From contig CAYWIM010000054.1 in assembly GCA_964458325.1 (NCBI GenBank), forward strand, positions 1 through 32,308: a stretch of DNA of 32,308 nt. The letters run 5' to 3'. How positions within the stretch are numbered: position 1 is the stretch's first letter; the number at the start of each line of letters is the position of its first letter. This document shows positions 15,273 through 23,705 of the stretch, piece after piece. The notes beneath the pieces are model-generated. The model saw only the letters and a list, made by a program, of their open reading frames with translations, made no database searches and was not told the DNA's origin. The stretch comes from JAGMXM01 sp964458325. Lineage in GTDB: Bacteria > Verrucomicrobiota > Verrucomicrobiia > Limisphaerales > UBA1319. The position numbers and the translations under genes are program-made.

Positions 15273-17052
15273 GGTTTGGTTCCCGAGCCTGTTTCTCCTG
15301 CTGGTCGCCTTGCTGGCATGGCTCATCGCGCCGATGATCGAGTGGCCGGCATCCTGGAAAGGCCCGAAGCTCGAGCTGAACGGGCAATTTCCGCCGCTGG
15401 TGTTGTTCCAGGAGCACTCGCTTCACGATCCGGGGATGCACCGCCTCCTGCTGAAGATCGACGGTCCTCCGTTGCCGATGTTGCGGGCCCGCTTGTCCGA
15501 GGCGGTTTCCGCCAAGACCCGGAACGGGTCCTGGCGGGCGGTGCCCTTTGTCCAGGTCTGGGATCACGAACAGGTCATCGAGATCCGGATCCCGCTGGTG
15601 GACCCGCGCCAGCGCGATGAGATCATCGACTGCCGGGTCACTCCTCTCGCGACGAACTTCGTGCTCGAAGCCCGGCACGCCCGCCAGCCCGATCTGATCC
15701 TCCGGGACCTGATCACGACGGGCTCGGAGGCTTGGCTCACGGTCGCCAACCTATCCGATCAAGATCGCGCGATCGACTCTCTCCGGCTCAACGGAGTCGA
15801 GCTGCCTCCGATCAAGCCCATCCGGGTTCCCTCCCATGGTTTGGCCAGAATCCGCGTCCAGGACGCCCCGCCCGCTGGCGCCGCATGCTCGGTCATCCTG
15901 ATGGCGGACGGCCAGTGGATCCAAGCTGCCGAAGTTGCCGCCGAGCCGGGTTTTTTTCTCACCGAATGCCAGAATGACACTCGTCCGGAGCTCCATCTCG
16001 ATCCAGCGGGCCCGCTCCGCCGCCAGGGCGGCCCGATCTTCGAGATCGACATCGATTTTTGCGCTGTCGAACGGGAGCGTGGATTGCCCATTGGCACCTA
16101 CCTCGACGATGCGCGGCGGATGCTCGAGCGGCTGCCTTCCGCGCTGGACGATCGGCCGCCGATCCAGCCCGCGTCCCGGCCCGCCGCCTTGATCCATCTC
16201 CATGCGGCCAATCGGCCGCGCTCCCATTACGTGTACGGGCGCCTTTCGGATTATGTCGGGTGCAGCACATTCGAGATCCAGGCTGCCGGCGGGACTCTCG
16301 AGGACGTGCTGTACTGGCTCTCGTTTGACCGGGCGCTGATCGAGCCCGCCCGTCAGGTTGTCCTGCCAGGATTGTTCGTATCGGCCGATCGTCCGGCGGA
16401 TCGTCTGCCGGAGATGGAGATCCGGAGACTCATCTTCGCATGCCTGTCGGTTGCGCCTCGCGGCCTGATGTACTGTCAGCGGGCCGATACCAAGGAAGCA
16501 TTCGGCTACGGCGGCCTGCCGGCCTATGAACGCGCGATCGCCGAAGCCGGTTCCCGGATCCAGGCCGTGCGGCCTCTGCTCGAAGCGGCGTTTCCGGTGA
16601 AGTGGATCCATCGAAGAGAAGACCGATTGCTCCTGCCCGATCATTATGGCGCCACGGGTTTCTTCGCCCTCTGGTGCAGGATGGACCGCCTGCTGATCGT
16701 CTCCCTGGGCTACGATCAACCCGCCTGGCTGCAGCTTCCGGCGGGCCTATCGCTCAAGGCTTCTGAAGACTCGGCGGCCCTCGTGCTCGAGCGGGAGTCT
16801 GCCGGCATCGTCCGTCTCGACAATCGCCGGGCCGGCACTCCCAGCCTCACGGTGCTGCCGCTCGATGCCGGTTCCACCACCGACGGCATGGTCGAATGGG
16901 TGGCTTTGGGCCGCAACGCCAAGGCAAACGAGCCCCTGGATCGCGGGGATCGACTCGAGCCGGGAGCCGTGGACGGATCGAAGGGGAGGGCGCATCCATT
17001 GGCGGACACGGCCATCGGCGGCCCGGCATCGGCCGGTCGCATCGCGCATTGA
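15253..17052 (+). CDS. membrane-anchored extracytoplasmic protein, possibly glycosidase-like
   Basis: A 599-aa protein with one N-terminal transmembrane helix (FRKVWFPSLFLLLVALLAWLIA) and a large extracytoplasmic part. Residues about 130-240 resemble an Ig-like domain (EAWLTVANLSDQDRAIDSLRLNG). Residues about 265-530 faintly resemble a TIM-barrel hydrolase: a YGRLSDYVGCSTFEI segment, then LIFACLSVAPRGLMYCQ and a YERAIAEAGSRIQAVRPLLEA helix. No catalytic pair can be assigned with confidence. The start overlaps the upstream radical SAM gene by 20 nt and it lies 77 nt before the ABC transporter, so it is inside the putative RiPP operon. I do not recognise a named family. Confidence 0.6.
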   Translation: MIMFFRKVWFPSLFLLLVALLAWLIAPMIEWPASWKGPKLELNGQFPPLVLFQEHSLHDPGMHRLLLKIDGPPLPMLRARLSEAVSAKTRNGSWRAVPFVQVWDHEQVIEIRIPLVDPRQRDEIIDCRVTPLATNFVLEARHARQPDLILRDLITTGSEAWLTVANLSDQDRAIDSLRLNGVELPPIKPIRVPSHGLARIRVQDAPPAGAACSVILMADGQWIQAAEVAAEPGFFLTECQNDTRPELHLDPAGPLRRQGGPIFEIDIDFCAVERERGLPIGTYLDDARRMLERLPSALDDRPPIQPASRPAALIHLHAANRPRSHYVYGRLSDYVGCSTFEIQAAGGTLEDVLYWLSFDRALIEPARQVVLPGLFVSADRPADRLPEMEIRRLIFACLSVAPRGLMYCQRADTKEAFGYGGLPAYERAIAEAGSRIQAVRPLLEAAFPVKWIHRREDRLLLPDHYGATGFFALWCRMDRLLIVSLGYDQPAWLQLPAGLSLKASEDSAALVLERESAGIVRLDNRRAGTPSLTVLPLDAGSTTDGMVEWVALGRNAKANEPLDRGDRLEPGAVDGSKGRAHPLADTAIGGPASAGRIAH

Positions 17053-17129
17053 GCCGGTGAGTTCGGTTTTTTTCGTGTCAATGGCGCCCTTGGCCGCTAC
17101 AGTGAACCGCGCTCATCGGAAGCAGCGAG

Positions 17130-18950
17130 GTGCAATCGAGTCACACGTCAACTCTGGACCATTTGCGGCGGGCTCTGAGGTATCTGAGCGCCGACCGCTG
17201 GCGGCTGGCGCTGCTGATGGGGCTGATTGTGCTGGTGGCCATCCCGCTGACGCTCACGGAGCCGTTTCTGATCCAGCTGGCGACGCAGCAGGTGGTCCTG
17301 CACCGGGATCTCAAACCCTTCCTGGCCATCAGCGGGCTGGCGCTGCTCTACTACGGCGCACGGTTTTCGACGGAGCTGGTCTTGAACTATTTCGGGCTTC
17401 ACCTCGCCTACCGCATTCACGTCCGCATTCTCCAGGATTCGCTCCAGAACTTCCTGGGGAAGGATCTCTCGGTGGTCAAGTCGCTGCCGCGCGGGGATCT
17501 GTTGTACTGCCTGTTCAACGACACGCTGCGAGTCGCTGGCTTTGTCTTTTCGGACCTAACCGGTCTGTATACGAACATCCTGCTGCTGCTGGGCTGTTTC
17601 GGCTTGATGCTCTATTTCAATGTTCGACTGGCGCTGATCTGCCTGGTGTTCTTTGCGCTGCTTTTTCTTTTCCAGATCCGTTTCGCAGGGATTCTGCTCC
17701 AGCGCCAGACGGCCATACGCCGAATCGACCAGGATCTCAGCGGCCGGATTCAGAACATGCTTTCGGGCATTGTGACGTTGAAGGTATTTCGGTTGCTGTC
17801 GCCGGTCTTGGGCCAATGGATCGAGAGGTATCGTCCTCGGTGGCGGATCGAGATCAATATGCGCATGATCGAGACGGCGCTGGGCTCCGGCGCGGGGCAT
17901 GCGCACATCATCTTCACGTTCTTCATTCTTTTCCTGGGCTTCCAGCAAGGCTCGATCGTCGAGTCCCTGGGCACCATCTTTGCGTTTCTGGTGCTCTATG
18001 GTCGAATGGCGATTCCCATCCATTATCTCATTGGTTTTTTCCTCGGCTTTCAGGAGACCCGGGCGGCCTTGAAGCGGTATTACTGGATATACGATTTGCG
18101 CGACCGCCGAAGTCCGGCCTTGGCGTCCGCCGAGGCCCCATCGAGAGGCGCTCCTGAGACTCCGCTGCGGTGCCTGCAACTGCATCGCGCGACGGTCCTC
18201 CGCGGGGATCAGCGGATCCGGCTGCTGGACCTCGAGCTCGAGCCTGGCCGGAGCTATCTGCTGGCGGGTCCGAACGGTTCAGGCAAGACGACGACGGGCC
18301 TGGTGCTGGCCGGGCTGCTGCCGATGGTCGAGGGGGAGTATCGCTTCAAGGAGATGCCGGGGATTGCGCCGTATGTCGCCTGCCGCATCATCTATCTCGA
18401 AAAAGAGGGCTATTGGCCGGCAGGAACCATCGCGGAGAACTGCGAGCTGAGCCACCCTGACAGCCAGCTCGATCAGCCCCGGCTCGAGCGGTGCCTCGAG
18501 ATCTGCCAATGCGCGCAACTGATCGACTCGTTGCCGCTGGGGATCCGGAATCCCATCGCGATGGATTGGAACCTCATCTCGGATGGGGAGTGCCAGAGGC
18601 TGTTCCTGGCGTTCGCCATGTATCATCAGCCTCAGGTGCTCATTCTGGACGAGGCTCTCTCGCATATCCCGTTCGACGTCCGCCGGCGGATCGTTCCCGA
18701 TATCCGGGCGGCGCGTCCGGATCTGCTGCTGATCTTGATGAGCCAGGACGTCCAGGATCGGGAGCTGGCGGACTCGATCATCGATTTGCCGACGCGTCCC
18801 GGCGCCCGGTTTTCTGCCGGGATGCCGGCCGGCCCCGGCGTTGGCGAGGATCGGGTGGGCATTGGCCGGAAGCGCCGCGACCGCATTGTTGATCCTCCCG
18901 CAGGGGGCGGTTTGTCCGACTCGAACCGGTTTGATCCGTGGAAGTTCTGA
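17130..18950 (+). CDS. ABC exporter (membrane + ATPase half-transporter) with degenerate ATPase motifs
   Basis: A 606-aa type I exporter: about six transmembrane helices in residues 25-310 and a nucleotide-binding domain from about 345. Walker A is GPNGSGKT (380-387) and Walker B is VLILDE (503-508). The signature is LISDGECQR (482-490) instead of LSGGQ, the Q-loop region reads YLEKEGYWPAGTI without a Gln, and the H-loop is LILMSQD with Gln in place of His. There is no N-terminal C39 peptidase domain. A low-complexity tail of about 50 residues follows. The GTG start at 17130 is used; no strong ribosome binding site is seen. It overlaps the second B12 radical SAM gene by 13 nt. The inferred role is export of the mature peptide. 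Confidence 0.85.
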   Translation: MQSSHTSTLDHLRRALRYLSADRWRLALLMGLIVLVAIPLTLTEPFLIQLATQQVVLHRDLKPFLAISGLALLYYGARFSTELVLNYFGLHLAYRIHVRILQDSLQNFLGKDLSVVKSLPRGDLLYCLFNDTLRVAGFVFSDLTGLYTNILLLLGCFGLMLYFNVRLALICLVFFALLFLFQIRFAGILLQRQTAIRRIDQDLSGRIQNMLSGIVTLKVFRLLSPVLGQWIERYRPRWRIEINMRMIETALGSGAGHAHIIFTFFILFLGFQQGSIVESLGTIFAFLVLYGRMAIPIHYLIGFFLGFQETRAALKRYYWIYDLRDRRSPALASAEAPSRGAPETPLRCLQLHRATVLRGDQRIRLLDLELEPGRSYLLAGPNGSGKTTTGLVLAGLLPMVEGEYRFKEMPGIAPYVACRIIYLEKEGYWPAGTIAENCELSHPDSQLDQPRLERCLEICQCAQLIDSLPLGIRNPIAMDWNLISDGECQRLFLAFAMYHQPQVLILDEALSHIPFDVRRRIVPDIRAARPDLLLILMSQDVQDRELADSIIDLPTRPGARFSAGMPAGPGVGEDRVGIGRKRRDRIVDPPAGGGLSDSNRFDPWKF

Positions 18951-20902
18951 TCCACTACTTGCCGTTCGGGATCGTGCACTCTCCGCACTTGGGGACCGGC
19001 TTGCTGAAGGCCTGTTTGCGCCAGGCGGGCCATGAGTGCGTGGTCGGCAACCACGCGCTCGAGTTTGCCCACCACATTGGCCCGGAGGAGTACTCTTTCC
19101 TCCAAGGCTGGGCATCGCCCGTATTGCTCGGCGAACGCATCTTCGCCGGGCTGCTGAGCGAGCAAGTCCCGGATTGGGAGGTTTTTTTTCGCGAGATCAT
19201 TCGGCCGGCAATGCGCGGCGTCGATAATGCCCTCGTGCTGAACCGCGCCGTCTATCTCAGCCACATCCGCCGGATGCGCGCCATCGAAGCCAAAGCCACG
19301 GCCTGGCTCGAGGAGGTCGCGGCGCGCGACTTCGCCCGGTACGACTTGCTGGGCTTCAGCACCTCCTACGAGCAGAATGCCGCCTCGCTGGCGCTGGCGC
19401 GCCGCCTTCGCGCTCGCTATCCGCGAAAGCCGATCGTCTTTGGCGGGGCGAACTGCATGGCGGAGATGGGCATCGGCCTGCTGAAGGCCTTCGATTTCAT
19501 CGATTACGTCTGCATCGGCGAGGGCGAGCGGTGCCTGGTCGGTTTAGCCGAGTGGCTCGAGGACCCGGAGCGGAATGCGTTCCCTGAAAGGGGCATCGTA
19601 TCGCGCCGCGGGCTCGAGAGCAGCCCCGGGTTATTGCCCGCCCAGGCGGCGGATATCGAGCCCGACATGATCCCACGTCTCGACGATCTGCCGATTCCCG
19701 ACTACAGCGATTATTTCGATCTGCTGAGAAAAGGCGAAGGCTGGCGGCGGCATTTTTACTCGATCCCCATGGAAGGCTCGCGCGGCTGCTGGAAAGGGCA
19801 GCGCCGGCAGTGTTTGTTTTGCGGCTTGAACGGCCCGCGCAACATCTTTCGAGGGAAGAGCCCCGCCCGATTTGTCCAGGAATTGACCGAGCTCTGCGCG
19901 CGGTATCAGGTCCACTACGTGATGGTGAGCGACAACGTGATCAATCCGGCCCTGCTGGAAGGAGCGTTTCCGCAATTCCAGTCCGAACGTCCCTACCGGG
20001 CGATGTGGCAGGAGCTCACCGTGGGAGCGACGCGTTCGCAACTGGACGTGCTCCGATCGGCGGGCGTCCGATATCTCGGGGCCGGCCTCGAGAGCCTTTC
20101 GACGCGGCTCCTGGAGATCATGCGCAAGGGCGCCACGCTTCTGGACAACCTGCATTTTCTGGTGATGACCAGCGAATTGGGGATCGACGTCATCTGGCAT
20201 GTCATCGCGGGGATTCCGGGCGAGACGCAAGCGGACTACGAGGCGATGGCCGCGGTGATTCCCAAGCTCTACCATCTGCCGCCTCCGAAACAACTGATCC
20301 GCATTTCGATCGATCGGCACAGCCCGCTCTATCGGGAAGCGGCCCGGTGGAACCTGCAGCTCGAGCCCAGCAAGGCCTACCGATACATCTACGCGCTCCC
20401 GGCGGCAGCCATCGCGGAATTTGCCTATTGTTTCCAGGACCGCAACCGGCATGGCGACCGGATGTGTCCCATCGGTCCGCCGGCCTGCAGCCGGCCGGCG
20501 CAGGTGGCCATCGCCGCGTGGAAGAGCGAATCGAGCCGCTCGATGCTCGATTTCGTCGCGCAGGACGACCAGGTCATCGTGCGCGACCGGCGGGCGGGGG
20601 TTGATCGGACCGATTGCTATCGAGGAGCGGCTCGAGCCATCCTCCTGGCCGCCCGCCAGCCGTGCGGTCGGGAGCAGCTCGAGCGCGCCGCGCGGCAAGC
20701 CGCCCTCGGGGCTGGCCCGCCCGATTTCCAGCAGGCCATCGAGGAGCTGATCCAGCGCGGTTATATGGTCGAAGACGACCGCCAGTTCCTTTTCCTCGGC
20801 CTGGATTCTGTCGCCAGGGAGAGGAACCTGGCGGAGAGGAGTGACAATTTCTTCCTGCGGGCCATCCAGGAGGAGCGGGCCTACACGTACGACGGTGTTT
20901 AG
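18938..20902 (+). CDS. B12-binding radical SAM RiPP maturase (RiPP maturation radical SAM protein 1 type), copy 2
   Basis: A 654-aa paralogue of the protein at 13263-15272, with the same layout: a cobalamin-binding domain (LLGFSTSYEQNAASLALARR, IVFGGANCMAEMG, YVCIGEGE), the radical SAM motif GSRGCWKGQRRQCLFCGLNG with C284, C292 and C295 (CX7CX2C), and a C-terminal winged-helix-like region (QAIEELIQRGYMVEDDRQFLFLGL). The GTG start at 18938 overlaps the ABC transporter end. Divergence from copy 1 is large in the N-terminal 130 residues, so the two probably modify different residues, as in pathways with paired C-methyltransferases. An Arg-rich region around 588-616 differs from copy 1. Confidence 0.9.
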   Translation: MEVLIHYLPFGIVHSPHLGTGLLKACLRQAGHECVVGNHALEFAHHIGPEEYSFLQGWASPVLLGERIFAGLLSEQVPDWEVFFREIIRPAMRGVDNALVLNRAVYLSHIRRMRAIEAKATAWLEEVAARDFARYDLLGFSTSYEQNAASLALARRLRARYPRKPIVFGGANCMAEMGIGLLKAFDFIDYVCIGEGERCLVGLAEWLEDPERNAFPERGIVSRRGLESSPGLLPAQAADIEPDMIPRLDDLPIPDYSDYFDLLRKGEGWRRHFYSIPMEGSRGCWKGQRRQCLFCGLNGPRNIFRGKSPARFVQELTELCARYQVHYVMVSDNVINPALLEGAFPQFQSERPYRAMWQELTVGATRSQLDVLRSAGVRYLGAGLESLSTRLLEIMRKGATLLDNLHFLVMTSELGIDVIWHVIAGIPGETQADYEAMAAVIPKLYHLPPPKQLIRISIDRHSPLYREAARWNLQLEPSKAYRYIYALPAAAIAEFAYCFQDRNRHGDRMCPIGPPACSRPAQVAIAAWKSESSRSMLDFVAQDDQVIVRDRRAGVDRTDCYRGAARAILLAARQPCGREQLERAARQAALGAGPPDFQQAIEELIQRGYMVEDDRQFLFLGLDSVARERNLAERSDNFFLRAIQEERAYTYDGV

Positions 20903-20903
20903 A

Positions 20904-22268
20904 ATGACGGCGATTCAAGCCATTGGCCGATCCTGGCTGGCGGTTTGCGTGGCGGCGGGCCTCGCGGTGCGATTGGCCTGCTGGCACTTCCTGGCGCAGG
21001 CGCCGATGCTGAACCGATTCTCGGACATGGAGTATTACGCAGGGCTTGGCGACCAGCTATACCGCGGCGAACCGCTCAGCGCCTACGACGAATCCATCGC
21101 GTGCCCGGCGGTTCCGAAGCTCTGTGCGACGCTGCGCCACGCGGGCCTGGACCCGATCCGAACGTTCCCTTTGCTCAACATCGGCGCCGACCTGATCACG
21201 TGCGTACTGATCGGATTGATCGGGGTTCGCCTCCTGGGGCGGGCGGTGGGGAGGTGGGCGTTGCTCGCGGCGGCGGTTTACGTGCCGTTTGGGTGCCAAT
21301 GCTGCTTCCTCCTCACGGAGACGCTCTTTATGTTTCTGGTGGTTGCCGGCTATTACTTCTATCTCCGCGGCTGGCGGAGCTCGGCCGCCCATCTCCTGGG
21401 CGGCGTGCTTTCCGGGACGGCCTTTGCCCTGGCGGCGGAATTCAAGGAGAACGTATGGCTGCTTGCCTTGCTTCTGCTGGTTGCGAGCGGGTGGTACGGG
21501 CTGTTGCGCCGGCAGCGGTGGTTGTTCGCGGGGCTGGCCGGCGCAGTGCTGGCGGCCGGCCTCGCCACGAGGGAGACGAGCGCCCCGCCTGCGGAAGATC
21601 CGGCCCGCCGGGCCATGGCCAGCATCGCGCTCGAGCTCCTGCACGGCCGCACCTACGCGAAGTATGTCGTGGGCATGGACCGGCAGGATGGGCGCTGGGT
21701 GCACAGCACGCCCCCCGCTCTATACTACAAGGCCAAGAACGATCCGATCATTCTCAACCACGACATTCTCGACGGTTTCTTCCTTCTCCGAACGACGTGG
21801 GATTTCCTCCGGGACCATCCCATGACCTGGCTGACCTATTCCATCGAGCACGTGTTGGATCTGTATGGGGCAGTGCCTTACTGGCCGCTGGCCGAGATTC
21901 AGCCCCGGTTCGAACAGTGGTTGAGGGCGGGAGTGTGTTTGCTCTTGCTGCTGCCGGCGCTGATTGGGCTGGTGGCGCCGCTGCCGGCACGTCTCAGGAA
22001 TCGAGATGGAAACGGATCCGCAGCGCCATCGAGCGGGAGGAGGGATCTGCTTCCGGCGCACGCCAAGGGCATGGCGGTGCTGCCGCTGCTGAGCATTACG
22101 CTGGTGGCGTTTGTTTTCTACGGGGCGCCCCGATACCGCTTGCCTTACGACGGCTGCTTGATTCTACTGTCGCTGCTGGGGTATGAGTGGATCTGGATGC
22201 AGGGACGCCGCCTTTGGCCCGGCGGCGCTCCCGCCAAAGGCGGAATGAATTGTTGCACCAACCCTTAG
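20904..22268 (+). CDS. GT-C family membrane glycosyltransferase (PMT/ArnT-like)
   Basis: A 454-aa polytopic membrane protein from ATG 20904, one base after the preceding stop. After the first helix comes SDMEYYAGLGDQLYRGEP (40-57), the acidic first-loop motif of GT-C enzymes that use polyprenyl-phosphate sugars. Many helices follow, with a YGAPRYRLPYDGCLILLS segment near the end typical of this group. It would transfer a sugar on the periplasmic face. The polyprenyl-phosphate glycosyltransferase gene two positions downstream could supply the donor. Its acceptor (lipid, glycan, protein or the modified peptide) is unknown. Confidence 0.75.
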   Translation: MTAIQAIGRSWLAVCVAAGLAVRLACWHFLAQAPMLNRFSDMEYYAGLGDQLYRGEPLSAYDESIACPAVPKLCATLRHAGLDPIRTFPLLNIGADLITCVLIGLIGVRLLGRAVGRWALLAAAVYVPFGCQCCFLLTETLFMFLVVAGYYFYLRGWRSSAAHLLGGVLSGTAFALAAEFKENVWLLALLLLVASGWYGLLRRQRWLFAGLAGAVLAAGLATRETSAPPAEDPARRAMASIALELLHGRTYAKYVVGMDRQDGRWVHSTPPALYYKAKNDPIILNHDILDGFFLLRTTWDFLRDHPMTWLTYSIEHVLDLYGAVPYWPLAEIQPRFEQWLRAGVCLLLLLPALIGLVAPLPARLRNRDGNGSAAPSSGRRDLLPAHAKGMAVLPLLSITLVAFVFYGAPRYRLPYDGCLILLSLLGYEWIWMQGRRLWPGGAPAKGGMNCCTNP

Positions 22269-22274
22269 CCGAGA

Positions 22275-23699
22275 TTGACACCGATCGCTCTCATCGCGCC
22301 GCCGTATACGGCCGACCACGTGGCCGGGAAGACCGCCAGCATGAAGGCCGTGGTCAATCTGATTCCGCCATTGGGCTTGGCCTATCTGGCCGCCGTTCTC
22401 GAGCAGCACGGATATCCAACCCGGATCTACGATTGCACCCTCGGACTATCTTTGGACTCGCTGATGGCCGCGCTGAGCACGCTCCAGCCGCGGATCGTGG
22501 GCATCACCAGCACGACACCGGCTTTTGCCGAGGCGCGTCTCACGGCGCGGCGCATCCGGAGCCATATGCCGGAGGCCGTGCTCGTCCTGGGGGGTGCCCA
22601 TGTTTCGGCCGTGCCTGCACTGGCGCTGGCGGAGGACGATTTTGACATCGGCGTCGTGGGCGAAGGCGAATGGACCATGCTCGAGGTGGTTCGGCATCTC
22701 GAGCAAGACGCGTCCGCCGATCTGACGAATGTGCCGGGACTGGCCATTCGGCGAGATGGCCGGGTGGTTGTGACGGAGCCCCGCCCGTACATCCAGGATC
22801 TGGACCAGCTGCCCATGCCCGCGAGGGAGCTGCTGCCGCCGCTGGCTGCCTACTCGCCCACGCCCGCCTCCTATCGGCGGCTGCCTCTGGCCGCCGTGAT
22901 CACCTCGCGCGGATGCCCCTACCGATGCACGTTCTGCGATCGAAATGTTTTTGGGAATGAGGCGCGCGCCCACAGCCCGGAACGGGTGTTGGCGGAAGTC
23001 GATGAATGCCTGCATCGGCACAAGGCACTCGAGATCCGATTTTTCGACGACACGTTCACCTTCGATCAGCGGCGGGTCATCGAGATCTGCGACCGGCTGC
23101 GGGCCAAGAACTGGCGGTTTCCGTGGACGTGCCTGACTCACGTCAATACCGTCACGCCCGAGCTATTGCGGCACATGAGGGCGTCGGGCTGCTGGCAGGT
23201 GCTCTACGGGCTGGAATCAGGCGATCCGGAGGTGCTGGCATCCCTGCGCAAGGGCAGCACGGTCGAGCGCAACGAGCAAGCCGTTCGCTGGGCCCAAGAA
23301 GCCGGCTTGAGCGTCCGCGGCGATTTTATCGTCGGGACCCCTCTCGAGACATGGGCCAGCCTGCGCCGGACCGTGGATTTTGCCAAGCGGCTCAAGCTGG
23401 ATTACGCCCACTTCAACAAGTTCGTCCCCTTCGCCGGGTGCGAGCTGCACGAGCGATTGGCGGCCCAAGGCTATTCCCTCGATGTATCGAGAATGACAAG
23501 CATCTGCGATCATGAGACCACGCCCTACGTGCCTCCGGCGCTGACGGAGGCCCAGTTCCAGCGATTTCTCGACCAGGCCAACATCGAGTTCTACCTCCGC
23601 CCCAGCCATATCCTGCGCCGCCTGGTCCGCACCCGGTCCTGGAGCGAGCTCTGGGGGCAATTTCGCGGGGCATTCGCCATTTTCGGCCTCGCGCGTTGA
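22275..23699 (+). CDS. B12-binding domain radical SAM enzyme (BchE/HpnR-like class)
   Basis: A 474-aa protein with a TTG start at 22275, 6 nt after the previous stop, giving the expected N-terminus (MTPIALIAPPYTAD). Residues about 1-140 are the cobalamin-binding domain (PPLGLAYLAAVLEQHGY, VLVLGGAHVS, VVGEGE). The radical SAM motif is CPYRCTFC (C214, C218, C221; canonical CX3CX2C), followed by FFDDTF and GLESGD. This is the general B12-radical SAM architecture used for methylation and ring formation on lipids, antibiotics and pigments, and differs from the CX7CX2C type upstream. Because it lies between two glycosyltransferase genes, a lipid or sugar substrate is more likely than the peptide, but the substrate cannot be read from the sequence. 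Confidence 0.85.
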   Translation: MTPIALIAPPYTADHVAGKTASMKAVVNLIPPLGLAYLAAVLEQHGYPTRIYDCTLGLSLDSLMAALSTLQPRIVGITSTTPAFAEARLTARRIRSHMPEAVLVLGGAHVSAVPALALAEDDFDIGVVGEGEWTMLEVVRHLEQDASADLTNVPGLAIRRDGRVVVTEPRPYIQDLDQLPMPARELLPPLAAYSPTPASYRRLPLAAVITSRGCPYRCTFCDRNVFGNEARAHSPERVLAEVDECLHRHKALEIRFFDDTFTFDQRRVIEICDRLRAKNWRFPWTCLTHVNTVTPELLRHMRASGCWQVLYGLESGDPEVLASLRKGSTVERNEQAVRWAQEAGLSVRGDFIVGTPLETWASLRRTVDFAKRLKLDYAHFNKFVPFAGCELHERLAAQGYSLDVSRMTSICDHETTPYVPPALTEAQFQRFLDQANIEFYLRPSHILRRLVRTRSWSELWGQFRGAFAIFGLAR

Positions 23700-23705
23700 C
23701 GGACG

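Noticed and set aside
13023..15326. 767-aa open frame on the minus strand
   Set aside because: It is antisense to the B12 radical SAM gene with clear motifs. Its translation is low-complexity and rich in Arg, Gly, Pro and His, as expected from a GC-rich antisense frame.
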